From contig CAJNOP010000059.1 of assembly GCA_905250075.1 (NCBI GenBank), positions 554,651 to 618,650 of the forward strand: a stretch of 64,000 nt of DNA, read 5' to 3'. Below are positions 52,471 to 64,000 of the stretch, piece by piece. The position numbers and the translations under genes are program-made. This stretch comes from Rotaria sp. Silwood1. Its lineage: Eukaryota > Rotifera > Eurotatoria > Philodinida > Philodinidae. The notes beneath the pieces are model-generated. The model saw nothing but the letters and a program-made list of their open reading frames with translations. It had not been told where the DNA came from and searched no databases. Within the stretch, counting starts at the first letter, position 1. Every line of letters begins with the position of its first letter.

Positions 52471-55400
52471 TTTTAATTTCAATGTAAATCTTTTTTTAGT
52501 GTGTTGATGTGGTATGTTATATTTTTTTACAACATAATGATCATAATGTTGTATCAAGTTCATTGGAAACACATGAAATTATACTTAAATATTCAAATTT
52601 ATTTGATTTTGATCAATTATTAATTTCAACCCCAATTGGATCTATAGAAGAAATTCGTGTCAGTGAAGCCTTAAAAACAGGTAAATATTGAGAAAAAAAA
52701 CAAGAATGTTTTTTTTTCATTTGTTTTTTTTCTTCTAAAACAATAACTTATTCAGCATATCAACATTGATTTATTGAAATGAATGATGAATTCGATTCAA
52801 CATCAATGATTAATAATGAAAAATGAATATCAGCTGCTAAACTTGTTAATCAATTACATTTTTTTTTCGATTAGATATATACTTAATATGGATGCTACGA
52901 TAAAAAGTGATGATGAATCATGTATTAGTGTTAAAAGTGCTATACCAATATGTCTATCGTATTTATAAACAATTTGATCCATTTGTTTATCTTACTAAAA
53001 GTATGTTTAATTCTTGTTTGACTTTTTTTTATAATCCAAAATTATTTCTAATGTCGTAACAGTAGGAGGGCCTAGGTGAAGGGGATTGTGACAGAGTGTA
53101 GTTGACGTGGCTTCAATTGGTTAAGGTCTCAAAGTTTTAGTGAAAGTTATCTGATAGATATGACAATTTCTCTATTAAATTGTTGAAACATATATATATA
53201 TTGGAATCTGAAAATTCAAGAACGGAGATTTCTGAATATTGATTCAGCAACTCTAGTCCTATTCCTACTTTTAATTTTTTTGAAACCAACAAAAGACTAG
53301 AACATTTTATTGAAGCTCAAAGCCTGCATTTATACATCAGAGATTGAAATCATACAATCACACCATTACTTCAAAAAATAGTTCTAAGCCGAAGTTCGAG
53401 ATATGAAATCAATTGTATCCTCTAAGGAGTTTTTCTTTAGTCTTTGAAGATTTCTGATTAAATATAGTTTTGTAATTGATATGAAATTTCCTAATGAGAA
53501 AAATAAAATTCCCATCTCTATATGACTTGAAATACATTAAAATTTATCGAACATCAAGGCATCTTTTTTTTTCCTTTCTTTAAGATATTACATATCTTTT
53601 ATCTTTATGTGAACATGGTGATCTACATTTACGTGGTGCATGTGCAAGTTTACTTGCTACATTAATTCAAACAACAATTCATCTTTTATTAAACAATGTT
53701 CACTTGTATCAACTGATTCACAAGACAGTTCAAGGTTATATGTCTTAATGATAATAATGCACGTGTTATACATGTTTCATTAAATGCTTTACGAACATTA
53801 TTACCTTTTTTTATTATTAATAGGCATGCATTTACAATCATAGGAATTGAATTATTAGAAAATTCTATTCAACATACTACAAGTTCCTGTATTCTTGCTA
53901 AAGTAGATAAAAGAAATTTATGATTATAATAATTCTTTTTTTGTATGTATATAAAATAGTTTGCTCTAGCTCAACTTATGGATGATATTGATTTTCGAAT
54001 ATTAACTTATCTTGAACAACAATTAAAACAACAGTACCCTGATATACGTGTTCGTCAAGCAATTGCTTCGACTTTTGTTAAGTATGTATTTTGTAGAGAT
54101 AATAACTACGTAGCTTTTTTCGAATTTGGATAAGTCGATTTTATTACATTAAGTTAGTTATTAGCTACTTTTTGATTTTAAGGTTTTGTTGATCACAATT
54201 TATTTTTACCATGTCAATGGATATATAAAATTCATCATTCATTACAAGCTCAAGCATCAACTCGAATACAAATTGTTTGTCATGTTTGTCTTTTATATAG
54301 GTTGGATGTTTAAAAGATATTTATGTTCTTTCAAATGTTTTAAGACCAACAACAATTCGACCAATTTTTTCATAATCAATATGATGAACTTCGTTTATTT
54401 ATAAATTTTTTTTAAACATCCCTTTATATTACATGATCTTAATAATTTAATCTTTTCAAGTAAAGAGAAAAAAAAAGATATTTATTATGTTTTTTTTTTT
54501 GAATTCTTTCTTTTTATTTGAAGATTTATCAAATCTCAACAAATGAACTATTCTATTACCATTCTCGAATTATTGCAAAAATATGCACAATCATCATTCT
54601 TTTGAACAGAATATAGTTGATATTTCAGTTTTCACAGAAGAAGAGAGTTCCAAAGTGTTAGATTTGAAGAATATATTTGATCATGTTTCGTCTGAATGAA
54701 TTCATTTGTTTTTTTCTTTTTAAATAGAATGAAAAAGATTCATCAACAATATCAAACACAGACAAAGATAAGAAAGTTAATCATACACAGTTAGGTACTT
54801 TTGGAAATTATTCGAATTAATATGTTCATCATATCAAATACATAAAAGTTTATTAAACTCATCAGAAATGATTATTATTGTCTATGAAATCAGTTCTAGG
54901 TCTTATTTCTACACAAGATTTATCAAAAAAATTTGGAAGAGAAACACTTAATTATTTTAAATCAACATTCAATACACACAAGATGTAACTTCTTTTAAAT
55001 AGTAAATATTTATTGTAAAGAAAATTTCAATTATTAATCTTTTTTATTCATCGGGTTAAGCTAAAACCTTTAGGATGTTGTATTGTGTCTGAAACTTGTC
55101 TATGGATAAAACTTTCGATGGAAATCTTATAATGAAGGTTTCTGGAAGGGTCTTTCTTAGAGAAGGAAAATTGCAATATAAGAATGTCATAGTAACAGAA
55201 AAACTGATTTTACGAATATCGATGATCTTAACGAGAGTAGTTTTGTTGTGAGTGTCAGATCTTTTGATTCGGTTCTATCTTGAAATTCGAATATTAAATC
55301 ATCTAGTTTACGTCAGTGATCTGCAAGACACGCTATCAATTCGAAATTTGAAAATCATTTTTTTCTGTTAACACAACATTCGTTTAAAAATATTCTTTTA

Positions 55401-56125
55401 ATTTAGTTTTTATTAAATCTTCAAATGTTTCTTCACAAGTATTATTAAATAATTCTTTAACTTATATTCATACGATAAGTATTCGACAATCGATAATTTA
55501 TTTTATTTGGTTCATGTTATGCATCAAGTATAAATAGTGCAATACGACAGTAAAATAAACAAAAAAATGAATTTGATCTATTCTGTTGTTTTTGTTTTCT
55601 ATTTTAGTTTTTATTGAACTATAAAATTAGTCTTAAAAAATATATTAATAGAAGTGAAAGTGATTTTCAAGCTGCTGTACTCAATTTACTTGTTCAATTA
55701 CTTTTAATTCGTGTTAATTATAGTTAATTAGAAGCTGATGAAATTCGTTGCATTTCTAATCGTTTCGTTTATTTTTAAATAGCATTTTATTTATTGTATT
55801 GCTGAATTTCTTGTTATGTTCTCACATGATACACTTCATTCAAAACAAGTTATTAAAATACAAGATTTAATAAAACATTATGATTCATTATTAGCAAGTG
55901 GACATGAACCTGAAACACATAGTCGGAAGCAAAAAAAAACATTTTCGAGAAAAAGAAATTATCGTTAAAATTCTTTATTTAGCTTTGGCAGCATTAGAAC
56001 CAGTTTTATATGATTTTTTTTCTTGTTCGAGTTATGCGAATAATTAAAATTCCTAAAAAGTTTTATTAAATGAGAGTGAAGAAAAGGTGTCCTTCTATAA
56101 AGTCTCAAATATCTTAGAAACTCGA

Positions 56126-56186
56126 GAGGGTGTGAGTGTGGGTGTGTAGATGTCATTTTTCTCCTTGGTTGAACCCACATCCACAC
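56126..56186. repeat. Telomere-like foldback within the HTT relic
   Basis: G arm GAGGGTGTGAGTGTGGGTGT.. (56126-56152), spacer of about 19 nt, C arm ACCCACATCCACAC (56172-56186). Falls between two huntingtin pieces. Confidence 0.75.
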
Positions 56187-59100
56187 TTCAACGAATTGAT
56201 GATCTGAAAATAATCATCTTGTTGTTATGTATTTGAGTTTGAAGGAAAACTAGGCGTCTTAATTAATTATTATAAATAAAAGTATCTTTTCATGTCATGT
56301 GTATGTACTGAAAAAATAATTATAGAATTTATATTGTTATAGGCTTTACGATTGTTCACAGTTATTGTTAATAGTGTTCAAATTGAAGATGATAAATGGG
56401 AACGTCTTTCACGACAAATTGTCGATTTACTTCTTGCTCATTTACCATCTCAGGTTATTTTTTTGTTCAAATAGAATCAATCACTTTTGGATATTTATTC
56501 CACACAATTAACACTATTTGATGTTGCTTTTCGAGCGTTAGTAAATAGAAATGTCCGTTGTTTTTATTTATAAAATTTTTCTGTAGTTTAAATTTTTTTT
56601 TAGAATGTCAATTGTCAATCTACAAATCGATAGTTAATCAATATAAATATAATACTTCGATGTCTTGTACAAAATTTAACTGAAGATGCTATATTAACAC
56701 GATAGAATGATGTTTTATTATCAGTTAATGGAACATGAGATGAAATTTATTGTGCGTAAGTATTCGAAATGATTTTATTTATAATTTAAAAACTATTATT
56801 CTCGTTTTTGTTTTCAGAACTCTTCTTCATGTTTTACATGACGTAATATTACGAATTTTAACTAATACTTGACAATTATGTGGTCAAATCAATATGATAT
56901 TAGTTTCTCTTGCATCCGATTATCTTTATGTACATATCACCCATTAATTTGAAGATAAAACTTTCCTGCAATTCATTAATTACTAATGAGCTAGCAAAAT
57001 ACATTTGACTTTAAAATTCCTATGCTAATATAAGATCTATGATTTTATTTTAGTTAAACAATTTCAAACAATTGTAAATGATTTTCATCAATTATGAATT
57101 CATGATGAAACTCTACATCATCTTGATACATTTTCATATTTAACTATTTTAAATGAATGTTTTAAATTATAATGATCGTCATTTTATATCTCATTATTAT
57201 TACAATGGACACATATTCTGAATATACTTGATTATATACAAGAAGCATGGTGGTCACCAATATTAACACCATCATCATTAATAACACATTTATCTATAAG
57301 TAGTCAATTACAATCTTATTGTGATTTAATATATCATCATGAATTATATGTTGAACATTTTATATCAATAACAACACATTATCAATTATTATTATTATTT
57401 TTTATTTGATCTTATACATCATACATCAGTTGCAAGTCATTAATTTTTTTGTGAAAGAATACATTTAGATGAAAGTGGTCTTCTATTAGTTTTATTAGTT
57501 GAACAATTTCTTCCATTATCATTAAATAAACAATTATTACTTGAATATTTACCATTAATTTTATAAATATTATCAATAACAACATCAATTGATATTATGA
57601 AAGAAGATTTTAATAATCTTAATTGTCCTGTGGATATAACAAGAAAAATTTATGAACAAAAGCTTAAAAATATAACTTATAAAAACAGGATTACCATTTA
57701 TGATATCACTGGTATATTTTAGTTTAATTTATCGAAATAAATAAATATATATGTATAATAAAAATTTTAATCCAATTAAAAGAAATTTTTGTTTTTTACT
57801 TTGACATTATTTATGTGCTAGTAATAGATGAGACTTTTGAATAATTCAAAACTTTGAAAAATATTTTGAAATAGAAAATATGCAGAATTTTAGGTAATAC
57901 AAATCGTAAAGGAAAGCATTTAAGCTACATTAGTACAATGATCGAATAATTCATCTCGAATCTTATTGATTAAATTCTCAGTCGTGCTATTTGTACTATT
58001 ACAATTAAAGAAAACGACGTCTTTCTAATATTATATTTCGAAATAAATTGCATTCGAGAATTTCGATAAACTCTCTATAAGTTTGAACTCGTGAACTCTG
58101 AAAACGTATTGGATTTTTTCCACACCATTAAATTTTTAGGATGATTCTTATAGTAAATGAAAATTGATTTGAGAAAATACGAAACAATATAAATCTGTTC
58201 TTTTTTTGTTTTCCTAGGATTTTGTATAGTTATATCAAATGAAACAAATTAAAATGACATTGAAACAACACCTAATACAATTTATGAAAAAAGTCTTTTA
58301 TCATGCTTCTAATAATCAACCATATTCAATTGCATTCATAGATTCTATATCAATATATTTTGATAAAATACAAAATTATGTTGAATTAACATGTCAATTT
58401 TCAACAGGTGATATACATGATTTATTACGTTTTATAATATTTATATCAGAAATAATTTATATAAATATATTTCAAAAAAAAACATCATTTCTTAGTTGTG
58501 AAACAGATCAAATAATATCATGTTGTACATTATCGAAAACACTATTATCAATATTTGAATATATTTATCAATGACATGGTTTAACTATATCAAATATATT
58601 ATAATCATATTTAAATTTAATTGAACCATATAAAAGATCATCTTTATTATTTAACAAAAAAATTAAATATATATATATATAGTCTATATCATATATTTAT
58701 TGACATGATTTATATTGTATAGTTATATTATTATTTTGTTTACCAATATTTATATAAAGACAATTTTGGAGTTGGTTGATTATTAAGAATACAATTTCAA
58801 GAAATATAAGCTTCATTTTTAGCTTCAATTAATTCACCACAAATCAATCTAATGATGAAAATAAACAAACAACAAATAATTGTAAAAAAAAAGAAGAAAC
58901 TTTAGAAACAAATGCAACACAATGGTAACAAGATTGAAAAATAAACTTGATTTTATCTGTTCTTTTTTTATCAATATTAGATACAAGTTCAAATAATTTA
59001 TTTACAAATATTGAACGGTTAGGTACACGTGATTTATTATCCTATGGCCAATTTTCATATGATATTATATTAACATCAATCCAAAATAATAATACATTAC

Positions 59101-60209
59101 CATTATCAATTAATGTAAGTCTCACATATGTTTTAATAATCGACAAATAGAACTCTAAGTTAAAAGAAAGATAAATTCATTGCTAAATTATTCATTTCAA
59201 CAAACAGAAAATCTAGTGTTTCTCTGACTTTGATTTGATATATAATACATGCAAACTATCTTATTTCATAGAGATAAAAGCTTATATCAATAATTTCAAA
59301 TATATTCTATCAATCAAAAAATTAGATTATGAACATTTTCTTTTCTGGCATCCATCTTTAAAAATATATAATTTAGAGTTTATTTGATTGTTTATTTTTT
59401 CATCATGGTTTTGATTTAACATTATCATTACAAATTCTAATTGAAATATATGTAATATAAATTAATAGGTTCAATTATATATCTATCTGATTTATTTGTA
59501 CATGGTTTGATGAAGATGATTTAATAATATCCTTAATAAGTTATAATTTATGTAAATCTAGTATATTACTTGAACAAAGAACTAAAGAATATAATGAATT
59601 ATATATAAATTTAATTGAACGTAATTATAAATTAATAACTAAAACTCATGCATATACATTATGTTTATTTTTACTTGAAAGTCATGAAGTTGATTTAAAT
59701 TCATATGATATTTTGTTATCATTAATTAAAGATGATAATTTAACACAAAAAGTTATATCAATTAGTCTTGAAAAACTTGTAATAGTTGGTCAATATCCCA
59801 AAAATGATATATGGTGTTAATACTTTCACGCATTTATACATTATTACAACGACCAAATAAAAATACAAATTCATTAAATAATGAACATGTTAATAAAGAA
59901 CAAACAATAATTGCTAGTTCATCAATAATATCATCATCAGATAATATTCTTATTGAACTTGTTGAAGAATTATATACACGTACAAAACAATCATCAATAT
60001 TACCATACGAAGCTTTACTTTTATTACGTCCTTTATCATTATTACTTGCATACATTAGTTTTTTTTTCGTGCTTTAATTAATGCACGTTATTCAGCTAAA
60101 GTTAATGAATGGACTTTATTATCAATGACAAATATTGCACAAAGAAAAATCACTATGTATGGCTATATGGGGATTAACTTGTCTTATGTTAAGTGCATGT
60201 CTATCACAG

Positions 60210-60260
60210 GGTGTGGGTGTGGATGAAGACAAGACCTATAATGATATCCACACCCACACC
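60210..60260. repeat. Perfect 15-bp telomere-like foldback within the HTT relic
   Basis: GGTGTGGGTGTGGAT (60210-60224) and its exact reverse complement ATCCACACCCACACC (60246-60260) around a 21-nt spacer. It starts at the last base of the coding piece ending SACLSQ. Confidence 0.85.
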
Positions 60261-60767
60261 ATCTTATGAGTAAAATTCTGCCTATGGTTAAATATTCTTC
60301 CTAGTTTTCTTTTTAAAAATTATCAAGACTTACACATACAACTAAAATTTATTTGGAAAAGATAAATAGTAAAACATTAATGAAAAACAAAAACTCTTTA
60401 TTTCAATCCGAAGGAATGACGATCAATACAAAATCAATAAATTTCGCCATGAAATGTCAAAATGAATTTTCATTGATAATATAGTATATCTTTTACTTTT
60501 TTAGGTTTTTATTGATGTTATCACATTTCAGTGTTCGTTTTGAAGAATCAGACAATCGTTTATTTCTTATTGCTGATCGAAAATAGTATCTGCAGGTATA
60601 TTAAAAGAAAACTTGCAAATATCAATTGTATCAACAAAAAACAAAAAATCTATTTTATTTATTTTAGTTAACGAATATTGAACAGTGACGTCAATTTCAA
60701 CAAGCATTCATACATGAATCGAATCTAGAAAAATTATATGCTGATTTACTTGCGCAATTCAAAATAC

Positions 60768-60847
60768 GGTGTGAATGTAGATGTTGTTTGGATATGTTGA
60801 TGAATCATATACTCTCTCTCTCTCTCTGTCATTCATACCCACACCTT
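60768..60847. repeat. Telomere-like foldback with (TC)n at end of HTT relic
   Basis: G arm GGTGTGAATGTAGATG (60768-60783), then spacer with a (CT)n run, then C arm CATTCATACCCACACC (about 60830-60845). The last huntingtin-like coding piece ends at the G arm. Confidence 0.65.
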
Positions 60848-61647
60848 CAATAAAGACTAAAAATATCGATTCATAAAATGGAAACATAACAACAAGATTA
60901 CTTTTTTTCTTTTTACTAGAATCGGTCTCTATTATAACAATCATATCTAAATTTTCTAAACCAATCAGAATAGATTGTCATTTATTTTGTGCTCTAATTT
61001 CTGTTTGGCTTATTGATTTATGTTTCATATCGTATGTTTTATTATGATTTCAATCATTGATTTAACTAGTAAATAAGTCGATTACATGTATCCATTAAAC
61101 ATATTTTAACCATTGAAGTTTTAACGAAAACTGTTTCTAAGCCATGTCGTTAGAGTTTAAGAAAAAGTTGCACAACATCTGGATTAAAACTTGCATTTAT
61201 AACTAGTACTTTTAATAATATCAAGAAGAATGTGAGTATAAATGTTGATATTCTGTTTAACCACATCTACACTCTTTGAATCGTTTTGGTTTAGTAGATT
61301 ATATGTAAAAAGCAGCTACCATACTTCATCCTATTGAACTGTTTTCTGAAAATCCATTGAAAATGATAAATTCAAAAAATCTCGCACTACGCAATTGTTT
61401 CTCTTTATTCAAATAACAATTCTTTTTTCTTGATTTATTATTCGTATTTTTTATTATATTGTTATCAATACAAAAAAATTTCATAATAAAGAAAAAAATT
61501 GAATATTTTAATGTAAAAAGCAATTCATCATGGACACTATTTAACGATAACTATCAGAAAAGGAATCAAACCAACTTCCACAGGTTCGAGTTCAGTTCGA
61601 TGCCTGACAAGCGCGGTATTATCCTGTAAAATTATTTTAGATTGTAA
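60848..61647. other. Intergenic beyond the HTT relic
   Basis: AT-rich, no gene recognised. A weak telomere-like pair lies at 61230-61272 (ATGTGAGTATAAATGTTG then ACCACATCTACAC). Confidence 0.45.
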
Positions 61648-61862
61648 AGGGTGTGGGTGTGGGTGTGGGTGTGGAGTGGGGGTGGGGGTGGGGGTGGGGG
61701 TGTGGGTGTGGGTGTGAGTGTGGGCATTAATAAAGAAAACACCCACACCCACATTCACATTCACATCCCACATTCACATTCACATCCACACTCCAGAGCC
61801 ACATCCACACCCCCCACCCACATTCACACCCCATACTCACACCGATCTACACCCAAACCCTC
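61648..61862. repeat. Large telomere-like inverted array
   Basis: About 85 nt of G-rich repeats, (TGTGGG)n with a (TGGGGG)n subsection, at 61648-61726; a short AT spacer ATTAATAAAGAAAA; then about 120 nt of C-rich repeats (CACCCACACCCACATTCACA..) to 61862. The G arm has several runs of 3-5 G and could form G-quadruplexes. The largest of the series. Confidence 0.9.
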
Positions 61863-61925
61863 AAGTTGTTTTAATAAAGTGTGCTTGTTCATTTCCTTAG
61901 ACTTTAATCAAGTTCAAATCATATA

Positions 61926-62160
61926 TGTCAAACTTGAGACTTGAATTCAATTGAAATTTCAAGTTTCAGCTTTCAAACCGACAGCACTCTGAAGAATCAT
62001 GACTCACATATTTACACACACATCATCGCAGCCGGGTACGGGTGCAGCGAAAGGAGTTTCATCAGTGTCGACTGAGACACATTCACACACACATATCATC
62101 GCAGGGGTGCTGTCGGTTTAAACTTGAAATTTCAATTGAATTCAAGTTTCAAGTTTGACA
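61926..62160. mobile_element. MITE-like element with about 55-nt terminal inverted repeats
   Basis: Left arm TGTCAAACTTGAGACTTGAA.. to ..ACCGACAGCAC (61926-61987) matches the reverse complement of the right arm (62107-62160) almost throughout; the left arm has an 8-nt insertion. The interior has two copies of a CACACACAT..ATCATCGCAG phrase. Non-coding; it lies just beyond the 3' end of the PARP gene. Confidence 0.75.
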
Positions 62161-62230
62161 CTATTGGTTCAAATCCGGAATAAATAAATAATATATTAAA
62201 AGAATTACAACATAATATAATCATTCAGTT

Positions 62231-64000
62231 CTATTTATAAGTAATTAAGTATTCAGCATAAGCTTGAGCATCATGATAAGTGACAAAAATATGATTGCCA
62301 TCAGTAGTTGAATCGAATCCAGCGGGGCAAGTCTTCATTGAACTGTTACCTATAGTTGTATTTCCAACTAGAACTCGCGCCAAGAACATACTTCGCTCTC
62401 CGTTGACGTTTGGTTTTGTATAATTGTGACTATAAGCTGCATTTGATGAAAAATAAACACCAACACCATATAGTGTTCCTAAAGATAAATTGCTATCAAT
62501 ACAAAAATGGGCCAAATGGGACATAAATTTACCATTCTCTCCTGCAAAACTCCGATTGAAACAACCTTTCACGATTTCTTTAGCTGCCTCTTCAGGACAA
62601 CCGTGATATAAACATTTTTCAGTATCTTTATCGAGACTTATTTTGAAATTTCGACTATGTGCTAAATATTGAATATACCATCGTTCATTTTGAATGCGTT
62701 CTATTCGTATTATTTTTGTATATTTTCCTTTCATAGGCCGATTGAAATTAGTTACGATTGATTTATATTCATCTGCTGTATTCGATAACTCAAAACGTAT
62801 TTTATTTTTTCTTGATTTATCCCATGTTGTAGGCACCTGATAATGAAACGATCCCCGAATATCTGCTAAAATTAAAAATATTAAATTTTCATTTGTCGTT
62901 ATCCTAGCTAAGGAAAATGTAAATCTTTTCATGATGTGTTTTTAATATCTAGCTGATCTACTCCTTGATATCAACTAATTAGGACATAACTAATCATGTT
63001 GTTTTCCTTCTTCAAAACAGCTGGTATACTAAGAGTCATTCTAAGCAATAGTTTTTATCCAACAAACAGAGAAGAAATTGGTTTCGGCTTGTTTGGACTC
63101 GAACCTGACCGAAAAAGTTTTGAACTCAGTCAGTCTTTAAAAGTTGATAATTTACTCAGTCTATACTGAAAGGTTGAATTTAACTAAAAAAGAAAAGTTT
63201 AATTATACCATCTTGTGTTGCTAATACTTGTTTACAAAATTCGTCATAAATATTTTGTTGACTAGACTGTATCACGAATCTCACTGTCAGAGGTAGATTT
63301 CTCATAGTCAATTGGTTTTTCATTTCTTTCACCATTGTCTTGACTACAACATCTACAGAACACCCGTGTTGCCCACATCCAAGAGCTGGAAATGCAAACG
63401 ACGTGAAGTTATATGATATCACATTTTGTATAACAGTCCAAATCAGATCAACAAGCGATTGTTGAAGTATTGTCTCATTTTTATCAGGTTGCCATTTAAC
63501 AAAAAAGATTCGTTTGCAAGATAAGGCACCTGGTGGTGTCGAAATTAATATAGCATTTGGATTGTTCTTGTTTTCGGTATTGTATGAAGTCTGAACTTCA
63601 TCGCCAGCTACCTTTATAATTGCTTTTTTTAAAATTTCCGATGATGAGCTTCCAATTATAACATCTACCTATCAAATAAAAAGATTGTACAGTTATTTTA
63701 ATATGGAAGGAAATTTCTATGCATACTCTTTCTGCTGTTATATCACCTGTCACAACTTGAATTATTCCTTTATTAACAGTTGCAGCTATTGCTTTTACTG
63801 GTCCTTCTAGTGGAGGCGATGACCAGCGTTTTCGGGCTGAGGATCGGGATTGTCGTTGTGCTGAGAGCGAGCGTTCTCGTAGCAATGAAGGCGAGCGTTT
63901 TTGTGATGAAGATCGAGGTCGCCGTTGTGCTGAGAGCGAGCGTTCTCGTAGCAATGGAGACGAACGTTTTCTTGATGAGGATCGAGGTCGTCGTTGTACC
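62231..64000 (-). CDS. Macro-domain plus PARP catalytic domain protein (PARP14-like), 5' end outside window
   Basis: Exons 63727-64000 (partial), 63209-63668 and 62231-62865 splice in phase. The window begins within an Arg/Ser-rich region of about 23-residue repeats (RSSSQKRSPSLLRERSLSAQ), coded by 69-bp repeats. A macro domain follows (IIQVVTGDITAERVDVIIGS, FAFPALGCGQHGCSVDVV), the ADP-ribose-binding fold. The last exon holds a WWE-like stretch (FELSNTADEYKSIVTNFN, RIERIQNERWYIQY) and a PARP catalytic domain: LYHGCPEEAAKEIV with the His, GVGVYFSSNAAYS with the Tyr, and HIFVTYHDAQAYAEYLI. The third triad position reads Ile rather than Glu, so mono-ADP-ribosylation is expected, as in PARP14. 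It probably reads and writes ADP-ribose marks. No lesion was seen. Confidence 0.9.

Larger units (their letters stand above)
52480..60770 (+). pseudogene. Huntingtin (HTT) relic, truncated and decayed
   Basis: Ordered pieces of huntingtin run along 8.3 kb. Pieces include HNDHNVVSSSLE (52509-52691), LCEHGDLHLRGACASLLATL (53590-53700), DIDFRILTYLE and VRQAIASTFVK (53975-54080), AVLNLLVQLLLIRVNYS then HSKQVIKIQDLIKHYDSLLA (55670-55910), DKWERLSRQIVDLLL (56385-56440), helical blocks at 57225-57690, 58239-58574 and 59500-60060, then MAIWGLTCLMLSACLS (60155-60207) and SVRFEESDNRLFLIADRK (60530-60590). Human counterparts are in the same order up to the C-terminus. The HEAT solenoid carries many in-frame stops (for example TAA inside the RVNYS piece at about 55725), frame changes, and at least three telomere-like insertions. 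The first roughly 350 residues, including the polyglutamine end, are not found upstream. Some gaps between pieces are real introns with T-rich acceptors. It is a relic, not a working gene. Confidence 0.82.

Noticed and set aside
61545-61640. GGTTCGAGTTCAGTTCGATG region resembling tRNA pieces on either strand
   Set aside because: Stem pairing fails and no A box is present; left unassigned.
61651-61944. ORFs of His-Thr-Pro or Val-Trp-Gly repeats
   Set aside because: They are translations of the telomere-like repeats, open only because the repeat lacks stops.
62166-62176. GGTTCAAATCC resembling a tRNA B box
   Set aside because: Preceded by the inverted repeat of a MITE-like element; no cloverleaf can be drawn.

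Overview
The window is animal nuclear DNA, AT-rich (roughly 70% A+T by eye), with many introns of about 40-80 nt bounded by GT..AG. The gene content and repeats point to a bdelloid rotifer. There is an intact arginine-type ADP-ribosyltransferase joined to kinesin-light-chain-like TPRs, a pseudogene of a family I recognise from bdelloid genomes as F-box/LRR-like, and many short patches of TGTGGG, the bdelloid telomere repeat. No virus, prokaryotic operon, CRISPR array or tRNA was recognised. A 100-N assembly gap lies at 44947-45046.

Layout. Positions 1-16800 are conserved and gene-dense: CYHR1/ZTRAF1 (minus, 3' end missing); divergent from it a tight plus-strand series CHERP - RPF2 - UFM1 - TRM9-type tRNA methyltransferase; a small tail-anchored protein (minus); and an SGK3-like PX-AGC kinase (minus). 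Positions 16800-25000 hold a long non-coding stretch and one multi-exon coiled-coil gene (minus). From 25 kb onward the region looks accessory: decayed genes, short inverted-repeat elements and few intact genes. Pseudogenes are an ADP-ribosyltransferase (26.6-28.1 kb) followed by a broken ubiquitin-like ORF (28.1-29.1 kb), a large protein with an OTU-like end (34.4-36.8 kb, minus), an F-box-family fragment (43.3-44.0 kb, minus) and a long plus-strand huntingtin relic (52.5-60.8 kb). Intact genes are a trypsin-like secreted protease (31.1-32.1 kb, minus), the TPR-ART protein (48.9-51.1 kb, minus) and a macro-domain/PARP protein running off the window end (62.2-64.0 kb, minus).

The most interesting signal is a set of about a dozen short insertions made of telomere-like repeats. 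Eleven have a G-rich arm (TGTGGG-like) followed within a few to about 150 nt by a C-rich arm (CCCACA-like), always in that order, with unrelated spacers. That is the geometry of two telomerase-capped ends joined head to head, so they may be scars of chromosome breaks that were healed and re-joined, which fits a desiccation-tolerant animal. A foldback element is the main alternative. Other points are a candidate four-gene operon whose internal start codons sit on splice-acceptor-like AG sites (SL trans-splicing), three MITE-like elements, and three separate ADP-ribosylation loci in one window.
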